Shown here one piece after another: positions 1 to 8,469 of a DNA stretch of 12,678 nt. The translations under genes and the position numbers were made by a program. The stretch covers positions 1 through 12,678 of the forward strand of contig JAEEJD010000009.1 of the NCBI GenBank assembly GCA_016281675.1. Reading direction: 5' to 3'. Below the pieces are notes generated by a model that was not told the origin of the DNA, ran no database searches, and saw only the letters and a list, made by a program, of their open reading frames with translations. Each line of letters begins with the position of its first letter. The stretch's first letter is position 1. This DNA is from Lachnospiraceae bacterium (GTDB lineage Bacteria; Bacillota_A; Clostridia; Lachnospirales; Lachnospiraceae).

Positions 1-1
1 A

Positions 2-331
2 AAGCTCGAGGACTTTGAGGTTGAGGGAAACCTTTACAAAGTCAAGACTTTCAAGGAGCTCACAAAGCTTGAGCGCGACGGGATGTTCGTATACGAATCG
101 GAGCCCGGAACGAGCGTCAACGATTTTACGACAGGTCCCGACGGGGTGTCGTTCGTCGTATGCGGTGACAAAGATGCGATGATAACGATCGGTCTTAAGG
201 AAGATACAGAATACAGCGTAAATGTTGCCGGTAAGGACATCGGCAAGATCAGGACCAACCTCGGCGGAAAGCTCAGTTTATCGGTTGAACTTGAAGGTAA
301 AGGAGAAATAAGCGTAAAGGTTGTTGAATAG
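2..331 (+). CDS. Small conserved protein of unknown function, 3' part only
   Basis: The reading frame is open from base 2 to the TAG at 329-331, giving 109 residues of the C-terminal part; the start lies before the window. The protein is soluble-looking, with no membrane segment or signal visible. It opens with a charged stretch (KLEDFEVEGNLYKVKTF), continues through a LERDGMFVYESEPGT segment, and ends in alternating hydrophobic residues that suggest beta strands. From memory, small proteins of this kind beside radA in Lachnospiraceae are sometimes labelled 'endosialidase'; I see no catalytic signature supporting that, so I give no function. An ATG at 83 is internal to the open frame and is unlikely to be the true start because the coding pattern continues upstream of it. 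The stop is 3 bases before the radA start, so the two are very likely co-transcribed. Confidence 0.8.
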   Translation, partial: KLEDFEVEGNLYKVKTFKELTKLERDGMFVYESEPGTSVNDFTTGPDGVSFVVCGDKDAMITIGLKEDTEYSVNVAGKDIGKIRTNLGGKLSLSVELEGKGEISVKVVE

Positions 332-334
332 TTA

Positions 335-1717
335 ATGGCAAAAGGACGACCTTCCACCGCGTTTTTCTGTAACGAATGCGGATACGAGTCTTCCAAGTGG
401 ATGGGTCAGTGTCCCGCGTGCAAGGCGTGGAATACGTTCGTGGAAGAGCCGGTAGTTAAGACGGCGCAATCAGGCAGGTCACACAGTCCGAGTCAGGGCG
501 TTCCCGAGCCGGTCAGCATCGGGGATGTATCCCTCGCAAATCTCGAGAGGATCACAACAGGGCTGTCCGAACTTGACAGGGTATTGGGAGGCGGTATGGT
601 ACCGGGCTCCCTTGTTTTGGTAGGCGGAGATCCCGGTATCGGTAAATCGACGCTCCTTTTGCAGGTCGGACGCAATCTTTCTTCGGCCGGAACGAGCGTA
701 CTGTATATATCCGGCGAGGAATCGGCCAAGCAGATCAAAATGCGTGCTGTCCGTATCGGAGGTTTCGATGACAGGCTGAAGCTTTTGTGTGAGACGAATC
801 TTACGCTCATTGAAGAGGTTATCAGAAAACACAAGCCCGATGCGGTAATAATAGACAGTATACAGACTATGTATTCGGATAGTGTCTCTTCCGCGCCCGG
901 AAGCGTTTCACAGGTAAGGGAAGCGACGGCGGTACTTCTTGCGATCGCGAAGAGCCTTTCGATCACGGTATTCATTGTGGGTCATGTTACGAAGGAAGGA
1001 ACGGTAGCGGGTCCGAGAGTGCTTGAGCATATGGTCGACACCGTTCTCTATTTTGAGGGTGACCGTTATGCGTCATACAGGATAGTACGTGCCGTGAAGA
1101 ACAGGTTCGGATCCACCAACGAGATCGGCGTGTTCGAGATGGTAAGCGAGGGACTTGCCGAGGTAACCAATCCTTCGGAATATATGCTGGCGGGCCGTCC
1201 CAAAGATTCATCGGGATCGGTCGTCGTATGTGCGATGGAAGGCACGAGACCGATGCTCGTTGAAGTCCAGGCGCTTGTGTGCAAGAGCAGTTTCGGTATC
1301 CCGAGAAGACAGGCCACGGGGTATGATTTTAACAGGGTAAACCTCCTGATGGCTGTTCTTGAGAAGCGCATGGGGCTTAAGACATCGGAGTGCGATGCAT
1401 ATATAAATGTCGCGGGCGGAATGAAGATGAACGAGCCGGCGACGGACCTGGGAATAGCGCTTGCGATCGTATCGGGATTTTCCAATACGGTGATAAGCGA
1501 GGATATGGTAGTGTTCGGAGAGATAGGTCTTTCCGGCGAAGTAAGATCGGTCACGCTTGCGGAAGCCCGCGCATCGGAAGCACTTAAGCTTGGCTTTACG
1601 AAGATCATGATGCCGGCATCGAATGCGGCAACGCTGTCAAATATCCCCAAGGATAAAATCATTCCTGTTGAGACTCTGGCGGACGCCATCAAAATGATAA
1701 AGACAAAGGATAATTAA
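335..1717 (+). CDS. radA: DNA repair protein RadA (Sms), RecA-like branch-migration ATPase
   Basis: RadA helps process recombination intermediates, driving branch migration together with RecA. The 460-residue length is normal for the family. The N-terminus carries the four-cysteine zinc finger C12-x2-C15 and C26-x2-C29. The RecA-like core follows: Walker A GGDPGIGKST at 97-106, Walker B VIID ending at D174, and the RadA hallmark KNRFG at 255-259. The C-terminal third (about 280-455) is the Lon-protease-like domain, with GEIGLSGEVR near 395-404. It lacks a Lon GPSAG serine motif, as is usual for RadA. The ATG at 335 places the zinc finger exactly where the family has it. The ribosome site is weak (AAAGG about 14 bases upstream), which with the 3-base gap suggests translational coupling to the preceding gene. 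The next gene starts 1 base after the stop. All key motifs are intact. Confidence 0.97.
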   Translation: MAKGRPSTAFFCNECGYESSKWMGQCPACKAWNTFVEEPVVKTAQSGRSHSPSQGVPEPVSIGDVSLANLERITTGLSELDRVLGGGMVPGSLVLVGGDPGIGKSTLLLQVGRNLSSAGTSVLYISGEESAKQIKMRAVRIGGFDDRLKLLCETNLTLIEEVIRKHKPDAVIIDSIQTMYSDSVSSAPGSVSQVREATAVLLAIAKSLSITVFIVGHVTKEGTVAGPRVLEHMVDTVLYFEGDRYASYRIVRAVKNRFGSTNEIGVFEMVSEGLAEVTNPSEYMLAGRPKDSSGSVVVCAMEGTRPMLVEVQALVCKSSFGIPRRQATGYDFNRVNLLMAVLEKRMGLKTSECDAYINVAGGMKMNEPATDLGIALAIVSGFSNTVISEDMVVFGEIGLSGEVRSVTLAEARASEALKLGFTKIMMPASNAATLSNIPKDKIIPVETLADAIKMIKTKDN

Positions 1718-1718
1718 A

Positions 1719-4700
1719 ATGGTCAGACGAATCTACGTAGAAAAGAAAGCGGCCTATGCTGCGGCTGCAAACGAACTGTTTGAGGACCTTAAAGGTTACA
1801 TGGATCTTAAGGGCCTGTCCAAAGTCAGGATACTCATCAGATACGATATAGAAGATCTTGACGATGAGGTGTTTGACACGGCGAAGAAATGTGTGTTTTC
1901 GGAGCCTCCGGTTGACGATCTGTATGAAGAGGATTTTCCGAAGGCAGACGGCGACAGGGTATTCTCCGTTGAATATCTGCCCGGTCAGTTCGATCAGCGT
2001 GCAGATTCCGCAGTTCAGTGTGTACAGTTCCTGTCGGCTGATGCAACGCCGATAATCAGGACTGCTACGACATACTGTCTGTCCGGCGATATCACGGACG
2101 ATGAATTCGCTGCCATCAGATCATACTGCATCAATCCCGTGGATTCGAGAGAGACATCCGGAGCAAAGCCCGATACTCTCGTGACTAACTTCCCCGAGCC
2201 CGAGGATATTAAAATCTTCGACGGCTTCACATCGATGGGAGAAGAAGCGTTAAAAGAGTTATACGATTCACTTGGACTTGCGATGACGTTCAAGGATTTT
2301 CTCCACATACAGAATTATTTCGCAGGTGACGAACATCGCGATCCGTCGATGACCGAGATACGCGTGCTCGATACATACTGGAGCGATCACTGCAGACATA
2401 CGACGTTTTCAACCGAGCTTACGAACGTTGAGTTTGGTGACGGATATTACAAAGAGCCGATCAAAAAGAGCTTCGAGGATTACAGGAAGGCCCGTGCGGA
2501 CGTATACGGCGACAGAAAGGACAAGTTCATCTGTCTCATGGATATCGCCCTCATGGGAATGAAAGAACTGAAGAAGCAGGGTAAGCTTGCCGACCAGGAA
2601 GAGTCGGATGAGATAAACGCATGCTCTATTGTCGTCCCTGTTGAGATAGACGGAAAGAGTGAGGAGTGGCTCGTAAGCTTCAAGAACGAGACACATAACC
2701 ATCCTACGGAGATAGAGCCTTTCGGTGGCGCGGCAACGTGCCTCGGAGGAGCGATCCGTGATCCGCTTTCGGGAAGAAGCTACGTTTATCAGGCAATGCG
2801 TGTTACGGGTGCCGCAGATCCGACAAGACCGATGGACGAAACGCTTGCCGGAAAACTTCCTCAGAAGAAACTCGTACGCGGTGCAGCTGCCGGATACAGT
2901 TCATACGGTAATCAGATCGGTCTTGCGACCGGATATGTCAAAGAGATATACCACCCCGATTACGTTGCAAAACGTATGGAGATCGGTGCAGTAATGGGTG
3001 CCGCAAAGAGGTCGAATGTCGTAAGGGCGACTTCCGATCCGGGTGACATCATCATCCTTCTCGGCGGCAGAACGGGAAGAGACGGATGCGGCGGTGCAAC
3101 GGGATCTTCCAAGGCGCACACGCTTTCTTCTATCGAGACATGCGGAGCCGAGGTTCAGAAAGGTAACGCACCTACGGAGAGAAAACTTCAGAGACTGTTC
3201 AGACGTCCCGAAGTATCAAAGCTCATCAGAAAGTGTAACGATTTCGGTGCCGGCGGAGTATCGGTTGCGATAGGAGAACTTGCCGACGGACTTCGCATCG
3301 ATCTTGATAAGGTGCCCAAAAAATATGCGGGACTTGACGGAACCGAACTTGCGATATCCGAGTCTCAGGAGAGAATGGCGGTTGTCGTAGGTTGCGACGA
3401 TGTTAAGAAGTTTTTGGAATATGCAGGTGAAGAGAACCTCGAAGCGGTGGAAGTTGCGGTTGTCACGAAAGAGCCAAGGCTGATCCTTACTTGGAGGGGA
3501 AAAGAGATAGTCAATCTCAAGAGAGAGTTCCTTGATACGAACGGCGCACATCAGGAGACTGAGGTGTTCGTCGATATCCCTGAGGAGAAGCCATTCTTTG
3601 ACAGGCCGATCATTGATAAGGTAGCCGAAGATATCAAAGCACATGATTTTAAAGCGGCACTTTCGGATTCGTTGTCCGATCTTAACGTATGCTCGCAGAA
3701 GGGTCTTGTCGAGATGTTTGATTCATCGATCGGTGCGGGCAGCGTACTGATGCCGTACGGCGGAAAGACGCAGCTTAGCGAGACTCAGGTCATGATCGCA
3801 AAGCTTCCCGTTTACAACGGAAAATGCGATACGGTTACGATGATGAGCTACGGCTTCGATCCTTATCTTTCAAGCTGGAGCCCTTATCACGGAGCGATAT
3901 ATGCGGTGATCGAATCCGTTGCCAAAGTTGTCAGCGCGGGCGGAGATCACTCGAAGATCAGATTCACGTTTCAGGAATACTTCAGAAGAATGTCGGAAGA
4001 TCCGCACAGATGGAGTCAGCCGTTTGCGGCACTTCTCGGTGCTTTTGCGGCACAGATGGGACTCGGTCTTCCTTCGATCGGCGGCAAGGATTCGATGTCG
4101 GGTACGTTCCAGGATATAGATGTTCCGCCGACACTCGTATCTTTCGCGGTAGACGTTGCGGATGCGCATGATGTGGTCACATGCGAACTTAAGAGTGCCG
4201 GTAACAAACTTGTGCTCACGGATATAAAGAGCGACGGATATCATGTTGTTGATTTCGACGATGTAAGATCGCAGTATGAGAACTTCAGTAAAGATGTCAA
4301 AGCAGGTCTTATCAGATCCGCTTATGCGGTTGACGGATACGGTATAGCTCCCGCACTTTGCAAGATGGCATTCGGTAACGGACTCGGCGTCAAGATTGAG
4401 CATTCGTTTGATGAGACGAAGCTGTTTACTCCGGGATACGGATTCATCATTTCGGAAGTATCGGGAAGCGATGTCGGAAAACTTTCGGGCAGATATACCG
4501 TGATCGGTGAAGTGACGGATGACGGTAAGATAAGTTACGGCAGCACATCAGTCGATCTGTCGGAAGCTCTCGAGACATGGAAGAAGCCTCTCGAGAAAGT
4601 CTTCCCGACGAGAAGTTATAAAGATCGCGAAGCGCTTTCGGATCCTCTGTACGATATCAAAGAAAAAGGCAGATCTTTGTATGTATGCAGAAACAGGGTA

Positions 4701-5501
4701 GCAAAGCCCACGGTATTCATTCCGGTATTTCCGGGTACGAACTGCGAGTACGACAGCGCAAAGGCTTTCGAGCGCGCAGGTGCCGATGTCATCACGCAGG
4801 TGTTTGCAAACCGTAACCCCAAAGATATAAGGGATTCGGTCGAGCTGTTCAAAAAAGGCATAGAGAAGGCGCAGCTTGTAATGTTCCCCGGGGGATTTTC
4901 GGCAGGCGATGAGCCTGACGGCTCCGCAAAGTTCTTTGCGACCGCGTTCAGAAACGAAGTGCTTGCTGATGCGGTAATGGATCTCGTGAATTCGCGCGAC
5001 GGACTCGTGCTCGGTATATGCAACGGATTCCAGGCGCTCATAAAGCTCGGACTTCTTCCTGACGGAGTGATAACGGGGCAGAATGAGAATTCACCGACGC
5101 TTACATACAATACGATCAACCGACATATCTCGAAGATGGCGTATACGAAGGTTGTTTCGAATCTCTCGCCTTGGCTTGCGGGCGCAAAGCTCGGATCGAC
5201 ATATGTCATTCCGGTATCACACGGTGAAGGAAGATTTGTTGCAAACAGCGATGTTCTTGAGAAGCTTTTTGCAAACGGTCAGGTGGCAACGAGATATTGC
5301 GATCCCGAAGGTGTTGTATCGATGGACGAAGAGTATAACATCAACGGTTCGTTTGCCGCTATAGAAGGTATTACGAGCCCCGACGGAAGGGTGTTCGGTA
5401 AGATGGGACACTCGGAGCGTCGCGGTGATAACGTTGCGGTAAATATTTACGGTGAACAGGACATGAAGATATTTGAATCGGGAGTGGCTTATTTCAGATG
5501 A
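1719..5501 (+). CDS. purL: Phosphoribosylformylglycinamidine synthase, single-chain (PurL with fused glutaminase)
   Basis: This cytosolic enzyme makes FGAM from FGAR, ATP and glutamine, the fourth step of de novo purine synthesis. At 1,260 residues it is the fused form carrying the PurS-like, PurL and PurQ parts in one chain, of the type common in Clostridia. An N-terminal PurS-like region is followed by the linker motif YWSDHCRHTTF (W221, H224, C225). The first synthetase half has KNETHNHP at 322-329, DGCGGATG at 455-462 and NDFGAGG from 507. The second half has GGKDSMSG from 788. The class I glutaminase domain starts near 998 (FPGTNCEYD), with nucleophile C1101 in GICNG and the partner pair H1231 and E1233 in GHSER. 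No key residue is missing. The ATG follows the radA stop by 1 base and has AAAGGA 8 bases upstream inside the end of radA. The stop overlaps the next start as ATGA. Confidence 0.97.
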   Translation: MVRRIYVEKKAAYAAAANELFEDLKGYMDLKGLSKVRILIRYDIEDLDDEVFDTAKKCVFSEPPVDDLYEEDFPKADGDRVFSVEYLPGQFDQRADSAVQCVQFLSADATPIIRTATTYCLSGDITDDEFAAIRSYCINPVDSRETSGAKPDTLVTNFPEPEDIKIFDGFTSMGEEALKELYDSLGLAMTFKDFLHIQNYFAGDEHRDPSMTEIRVLDTYWSDHCRHTTFSTELTNVEFGDGYYKEPIKKSFEDYRKARADVYGDRKDKFICLMDIALMGMKELKKQGKLADQEESDEINACSIVVPVEIDGKSEEWLVSFKNETHNHPTEIEPFGGAATCLGGAIRDPLSGRSYVYQAMRVTGAADPTRPMDETLAGKLPQKKLVRGAAAGYSSYGNQIGLATGYVKEIYHPDYVAKRMEIGAVMGAAKRSNVVRATSDPGDIIILLGGRTGRDGCGGATGSSKAHTLSSIETCGAEVQKGNAPTERKLQRLFRRPEVSKLIRKCNDFGAGGVSVAIGELADGLRIDLDKVPKKYAGLDGTELAISESQERMAVVVGCDDVKKFLEYAGEENLEAVEVAVVTKEPRLILTWRGKEIVNLKREFLDTNGAHQETEVFVDIPEEKPFFDRPIIDKVAEDIKAHDFKAALSDSLSDLNVCSQKGLVEMFDSSIGAGSVLMPYGGKTQLSETQVMIAKLPVYNGKCDTVTMMSYGFDPYLSSWSPYHGAIYAVIESVAKVVSAGGDHSKIRFTFQEYFRRMSEDPHRWSQPFAALLGAFAAQMGLGLPSIGGKDSMSGTFQDIDVPPTLVSFAVDVADAHDVVTCELKSAGNKLVLTDIKSDGYHVVDFDDVRSQYENFSKDVKAGLIRSAYAVDGYGIAPALCKMAFGNGLGVKIEHSFDETKLFTPGYGFIISEVSGSDVGKLSGRYTVIGEVTDDGKISYGSTSVDLSEALETWKKPLEKVFPTRSYKDREALSDPLYDIKEKGRSLYVCRNRVAKPTVFIPVFPGTNCEYDSAKAFERAGADVITQVFANRNPKDIRDSVELFKKGIEKAQLVMFPGGFSAGDEPDGSAKFFATAFRNEVLADAVMDLVNSRDGLVLGICNGFQALIKLGLLPDGVITGQNENSPTLTYNTINRHISKMAYTKVVSNLSPWLAGAKLGSTYVIPVSHGEGRFVANSDVLEKLFANGQVATRYCDPEGVVSMDEEYNINGSFAAIEGITSPDGRVFGKMGHSERRGDNVAVNIYGEQDMKIFESGVAYFR

Positions 5502-7831
5502 AGAGACTGAGACTGTTTTCATTTCCGAAATGGTTGGCAAAGATCAAAAAAGAGAAGACACTCGTGCAGCTTGTTATCATCTGTGCGGTGCTTCTTTTGT
5601 TGTGTATTTTGCTGACGGCATTCCATGTGCGCAGGATATTCAACGCATTTGAGGAAAGTTCCAACGATTTCGTCATAAACAGATCTGATCTTACTTCCAA
5701 ATACTTCAGCGAGAACTTCGAGAGAAGAGGTTCTCTTGTTGCGGCGGAAGCGCAGGTGCTGGCTCAGGATGAGGATATAGACAAGGAGAGTATATGTAAC
5801 TGTCTTAAGATCCTCGAAGAGACGGATGAGTTCGCCTATGCTTTTTATGTAAGCAACCGCGGTATCAAATACCGTTCAAACGGAGCACTTGTCTCAACAG
5901 TGCTTAACGCGTTTTCCGATGATATCGACACCTCTAAAACGGTATCGGTGTTCAGGAACTTCGCACCCGAAAGATCAAATGATGAGGTGTGTTTTGCATC
6001 GACCGTACTCAAGAACGGTGTCGTTCAGGGTTATGTTATCGGTGTTGCAAATGCGGCGGTTTTCTTTGAATCAACATCCGGATTGTCGTCGTCGACGATG
6101 GTCGCGGAGAGATATCTGACCGATGAGCACGGAAACATCGTGACTTACGTCAGAGGTAACAGGATATATGACGGAACAGGCAAGAACATATTTGATCTTC
6201 TGACAAAGGACAGCATCGATGATTATGCCGCGCAGCTGGTCAGGGATCAGGTTCTTAACGAGATCAACGGAGAGAGTATAACAAAACGTGCGATCTCAGT
6301 TAACGGCAAGAAAGGTTACGCCCTTTATAAGCAGCTTGCCGGAAGCAGCCATTGGAATATCTTCTATATCGTATACTCCGATGATGTACGTGCTTCAATT
6401 CAGGGAATCCTTGTCGAGTCGTTCATGACGATGCTCGTCGTCATTATCATTATGGCCGCGATGGCGTTCTTTGTTATCAGGTATATCGAGAGAGAGCAGA
6501 AGAAGGTGTTCGACCTTGCGTATGTCGATGAACTCACGCGTGCTCCGAACGAGAACGCATTCAAAGAAAGGGCAACGGAACTTCTTCTCGAAAATCCCGA
6601 CGTTCCTTATGTGCTCGCCTGTTTCGACGTAATGAACTTCAGATACATCAACGAGGGATACGGCCATCTGAAGGCCGATATGCTCCTTCGTGACATAGCG
6701 GTAGCTCTCAAGGAGAGTTACTCATATAACGAGACGTTCGGACGTCTCTCGGCCGACAGGTTCGTCGGACTGTGCGTTGATGACGAAAGAACGGTTGAAC
6801 GTAAGGATTTCATTGCCGAAAAGCTGGCAAAGGCGACCGAAGAGATCGGTATGAAATACCCGATCAAGTTCAAGACGGGTTTATATTACATCAGGGACAA
6901 AAAAGAGCCGATCGCCGATATGATCGATAAGGCGAATCTCGCACGTAAATCGATCTCCACGGGTCTTAGAAACAACTTCGAAGCCGAATACCGTGAGCAG
7001 CTGATGGAAGAGACGCGTAAACAGGAACGTGTCGAGTCGAGAATGCATGAGGCTCTTCAGAAGAACGAGTTCAAACCTTATCTGCAGCCCAAGTGGAACA
7101 TGGCAACGGATCACATTATGGGTGCGGAAGCGCTTATCCGCTGGGTCGATTCCACGGGTCACGTAATCCCGCCCGGAGATTTCATTCCGGTATTCGAGAG
7201 AAACGGATTTATTGAGAGCATCGACTTCTACATGCTAGAAGAGATATGTAAATACATCAGAAGGATGATCGACGAAGGACGTGAGGTATATCCGATCTCG
7301 ATCAACCAATCCAGATATCTTCTGTATGATCCGAACTATATAATGAAGGTCCAGGAAATAATGCTTCGGTATAAGGTTCCGAGAGGCCTTATAGAACTTG
7401 AGATCACCGAGACCGTGTTCTTCAACGAGAAAGAGCGTATGCTCGAGGTTATGAGACACTTGAAGGAATTCAACATGAATCTTTCGATCGACGACTTCGG
7501 TTCGGGATACTCGTCGCTTAACCTCCTGCGAGACATACCGTTTGACGTGCTTAAGATCGACAGAGGATTCCTCGATGAATCGGTTCAAAGCGACAGCGGG
7601 AAATGGATACTCCGCAAGATCGTGGAGATGGCGGAGGGCCTGAATCTTCGCGTTATCTGCGAAGGTGTCGAGACACACGAGCAGGTCGACATGCTGCTTG
7701 ATATTGGCTGCATCTATGCACAGGGATTCCTGTATTCACGTCCGATACCTCTCGAGGAATTTGTTGAGAAGTATAACGTTCCGCTTGAAGATGACTCTCC
7801 CGTAATATACGAAGAGGAAGAAGATGAATGA
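5498..7831 (+). CDS. Membrane-bound sensor c-di-GMP phosphodiesterase (degenerate GGDEF + EAL)
   Basis: Predicted to hydrolyse c-di-GMP to pGpG at the inner face of the membrane in response to an external signal. The 777 residues start with a basic N-terminus and a membrane helix (about 22-42). An extracytoplasmic region of about 260 residues follows, resembling a dCache-type sensor, and then a second helix (about 309-327). The GGDEF domain (about 338-495) is degenerate: SADRF stands at 418-422 where GGDEF belongs, so cyclase activity is not expected, though it could still bind GTP and regulate. The EAL domain (about 520-770) looks catalytically complete: E544-A-L, N603, E635, D665 and D666 in DDFGSGYSS, K686, E722 in CEGVET, and Q742 in AQGF. 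It ends in an acidic tail (EEEEDE). The start overlaps the purL stop by 4 bases; GGGAG lies 13 bases upstream. The signal sensed cannot be told from sequence. Confidence 0.93.
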   Translation: MKRLRLFSFPKWLAKIKKEKTLVQLVIICAVLLLLCILLTAFHVRRIFNAFEESSNDFVINRSDLTSKYFSENFERRGSLVAAEAQVLAQDEDIDKESICNCLKILEETDEFAYAFYVSNRGIKYRSNGALVSTVLNAFSDDIDTSKTVSVFRNFAPERSNDEVCFASTVLKNGVVQGYVIGVANAAVFFESTSGLSSSTMVAERYLTDEHGNIVTYVRGNRIYDGTGKNIFDLLTKDSIDDYAAQLVRDQVLNEINGESITKRAISVNGKKGYALYKQLAGSSHWNIFYIVYSDDVRASIQGILVESFMTMLVVIIIMAAMAFFVIRYIEREQKKVFDLAYVDELTRAPNENAFKERATELLLENPDVPYVLACFDVMNFRYINEGYGHLKADMLLRDIAVALKESYSYNETFGRLSADRFVGLCVDDERTVERKDFIAEKLAKATEEIGMKYPIKFKTGLYYIRDKKEPIADMIDKANLARKSISTGLRNNFEAEYREQLMEETRKQERVESRMHEALQKNEFKPYLQPKWNMATDHIMGAEALIRWVDSTGHVIPPGDFIPVFERNGFIESIDFYMLEEICKYIRRMIDEGREVYPISINQSRYLLYDPNYIMKVQEIMLRYKVPRGLIELEITETVFFNEKERMLEVMRHLKEFNMNLSIDDFGSGYSSLNLLRDIPFDVLKIDRGFLDESVQSDSGKWILRKIVEMAEGLNLRVICEGVETHEQVDMLLDIGCIYAQGFLYSRPIPLEEFVEKYNVPLEDDSPVIYEEEEDE
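7811..7823 (+). promoter_or_regulatory. Ribosome binding site for queH inside the upstream coding sequence
   Basis: The purine run GAAGAGGAAGAAG directly precedes the ATG at 7824 and contains AGG/GGA cores at useful spacing. The same bases encode the acidic tail of the EAL protein, so this stretch is both protein-coding and the likely Shine-Dalgarno site. It supports the ATG at 7824 as the queH start and coupling of the two genes. Confidence 0.6.
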
Positions 7832-8432
7832 TCAGAAACTGCTGTTACATAGCTGCTGCGCACCGTGCAGCAGCTATTGCTTGATATCGCTTCTGGAGCA
7901 TTACGACATAACATGCTTTTACTGTAATCCGAACATCACCGACCGCAGTGAGTACGAGAAGCGTTCGGCGGAATTGGCGCGTCTTATCAATATACTTAAC
8001 GAAGAATATTCCGCCTTCTGCGAAAATCACCCGATCAAGCTTATCGTCGACGAATACGAGCCGGATGTTTTCATCGATGCGGTAAGGGAACAGGATCTGG
8101 AGCACTGTCCCGAAGGCGGAGCCAGATGCACTATGTGCTTTGATATGAGACTTCGCAAGACATACGAACTGGCACGCTCCGGCGGATACGATCTGTTCAC
8201 TACGACGCTCACGATAAGCCCACACAAGAATGCGAAGCTCATCAACTCGATCGGGGAAGGCATAGCATCGGAACATGAAGACGGACCGGAATGGATGTAT
8301 TCGGATTTCAAGAAGAAAGACGGTTTTAAACAGTCGATAGAACTGTCAAAAAAATATAATCTGTACAGACAGAATTATTGCGGATGTTGGCTGTCGCATC
8401 TTGATGCGACAGCCAGGCAGAGCGCCGTTTGA
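7824..8432 (+). CDS. queH: Epoxyqueuosine reductase QueH
   Basis: QueH reduces epoxyqueuosine to queuosine in the wobble position of tRNAs for Asn, Asp, His and Tyr; it is the iron-sulfur family (DUF208) unrelated to QueG. The 202-residue protein is of usual length. Cysteine motifs match the family: HSCCAPC at 9-15 with vicinal C11-C12, CPEGGARCTMCF at 95-106, and YCGC ending at C188. TLTISPHKN in the middle is also typical. It is cytosolic with no membrane segment. The ATG at 7824 overlaps the preceding gene by 8 bases. The last 14 residues after C188 are encoded by a perfect inverted repeat starting exactly at the next codon and by the sequence downstream of it. This tail (WLSHLDATAR...) does not look like a normal QueH end and may have been added by a repeat insertion. 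Function should survive because the metal-binding cysteines lie before it. Confidence 0.94.
   Translation: MNDQKLLLHSCCAPCSSYCLISLLEHYDITCFYCNPNITDRSEYEKRSAELARLINILNEEYSAFCENHPIKLIVDEYEPDVFIDAVREQDLEHCPEGGARCTMCFDMRLRKTYELARSGGYDLFTTTLTISPHKNAKLINSIGEGIASEHEDGPEWMYSDFKKKDGFKQSIELSKKYNLYRQNYCGCWLSHLDATARQSAV
8388..8415 (+). repeat. Perfect 13-bp palindrome with 2-base centre at the 3' end of queH
   Basis: The arms TGGCTGTCGCATC (8388-8400) and GATGCGACAGCCA (8403-8415) are exact reverse complements around TT. In RNA this would give at least 12 pairs with a four-base loop. There is no T run after it, so it is not an ordinary intrinsic terminator. It begins at the codon directly after the last conserved QueH cysteine and is followed at 8433-8449 by a GCGGGGACGGAGAACTG stretch. 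That stretch resembles, from memory only, arms of REP-type repeats in Clostridia. The inverted repeat is seen directly; calling it a mobile palindromic repeat is inference. Confidence 0.75.
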
Positions 8433-8458
8433 GCGGGGACGGAGAACTGATTGAAGAC

Positions 8459-8464
8459 GAGGAG
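8459..8464 (+). promoter_or_regulatory. Ribosome binding site of argS
   Basis: GAGGAG stands 5 bases before the ATG at 8470, inside the 37-base gap after queH. It is the only strong site in the gap and fixes the argS start. With a good site of its own, argS need not depend on translation of queH. Confidence 0.75.
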
Positions 8465-8469
8465 TTATA

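Noticed and set aside
1066..1692. Long antisense open frame (208 residues) opposite radA
   Set aside because: It lies fully within a well-supported gene, has no recognisable domain and no upstream ribosome site of note, and its composition is what the opposite strand of biased codons gives.
4616..5209. Long antisense open frame (197 residues) opposite the glutaminase end of purL
   Set aside because: It overlaps the region holding the C1101 catalytic motif on the + strand, is serine/proline-rich, and shows no family motif; it is a shadow of purL.
8388..8415. Palindrome in queH as an ordinary Rho-independent terminator
   Set aside because: No T run follows the right arm (GGCAGAGCGCC comes next), and argS continues only about 55 bases downstream with no visible promoter of its own.
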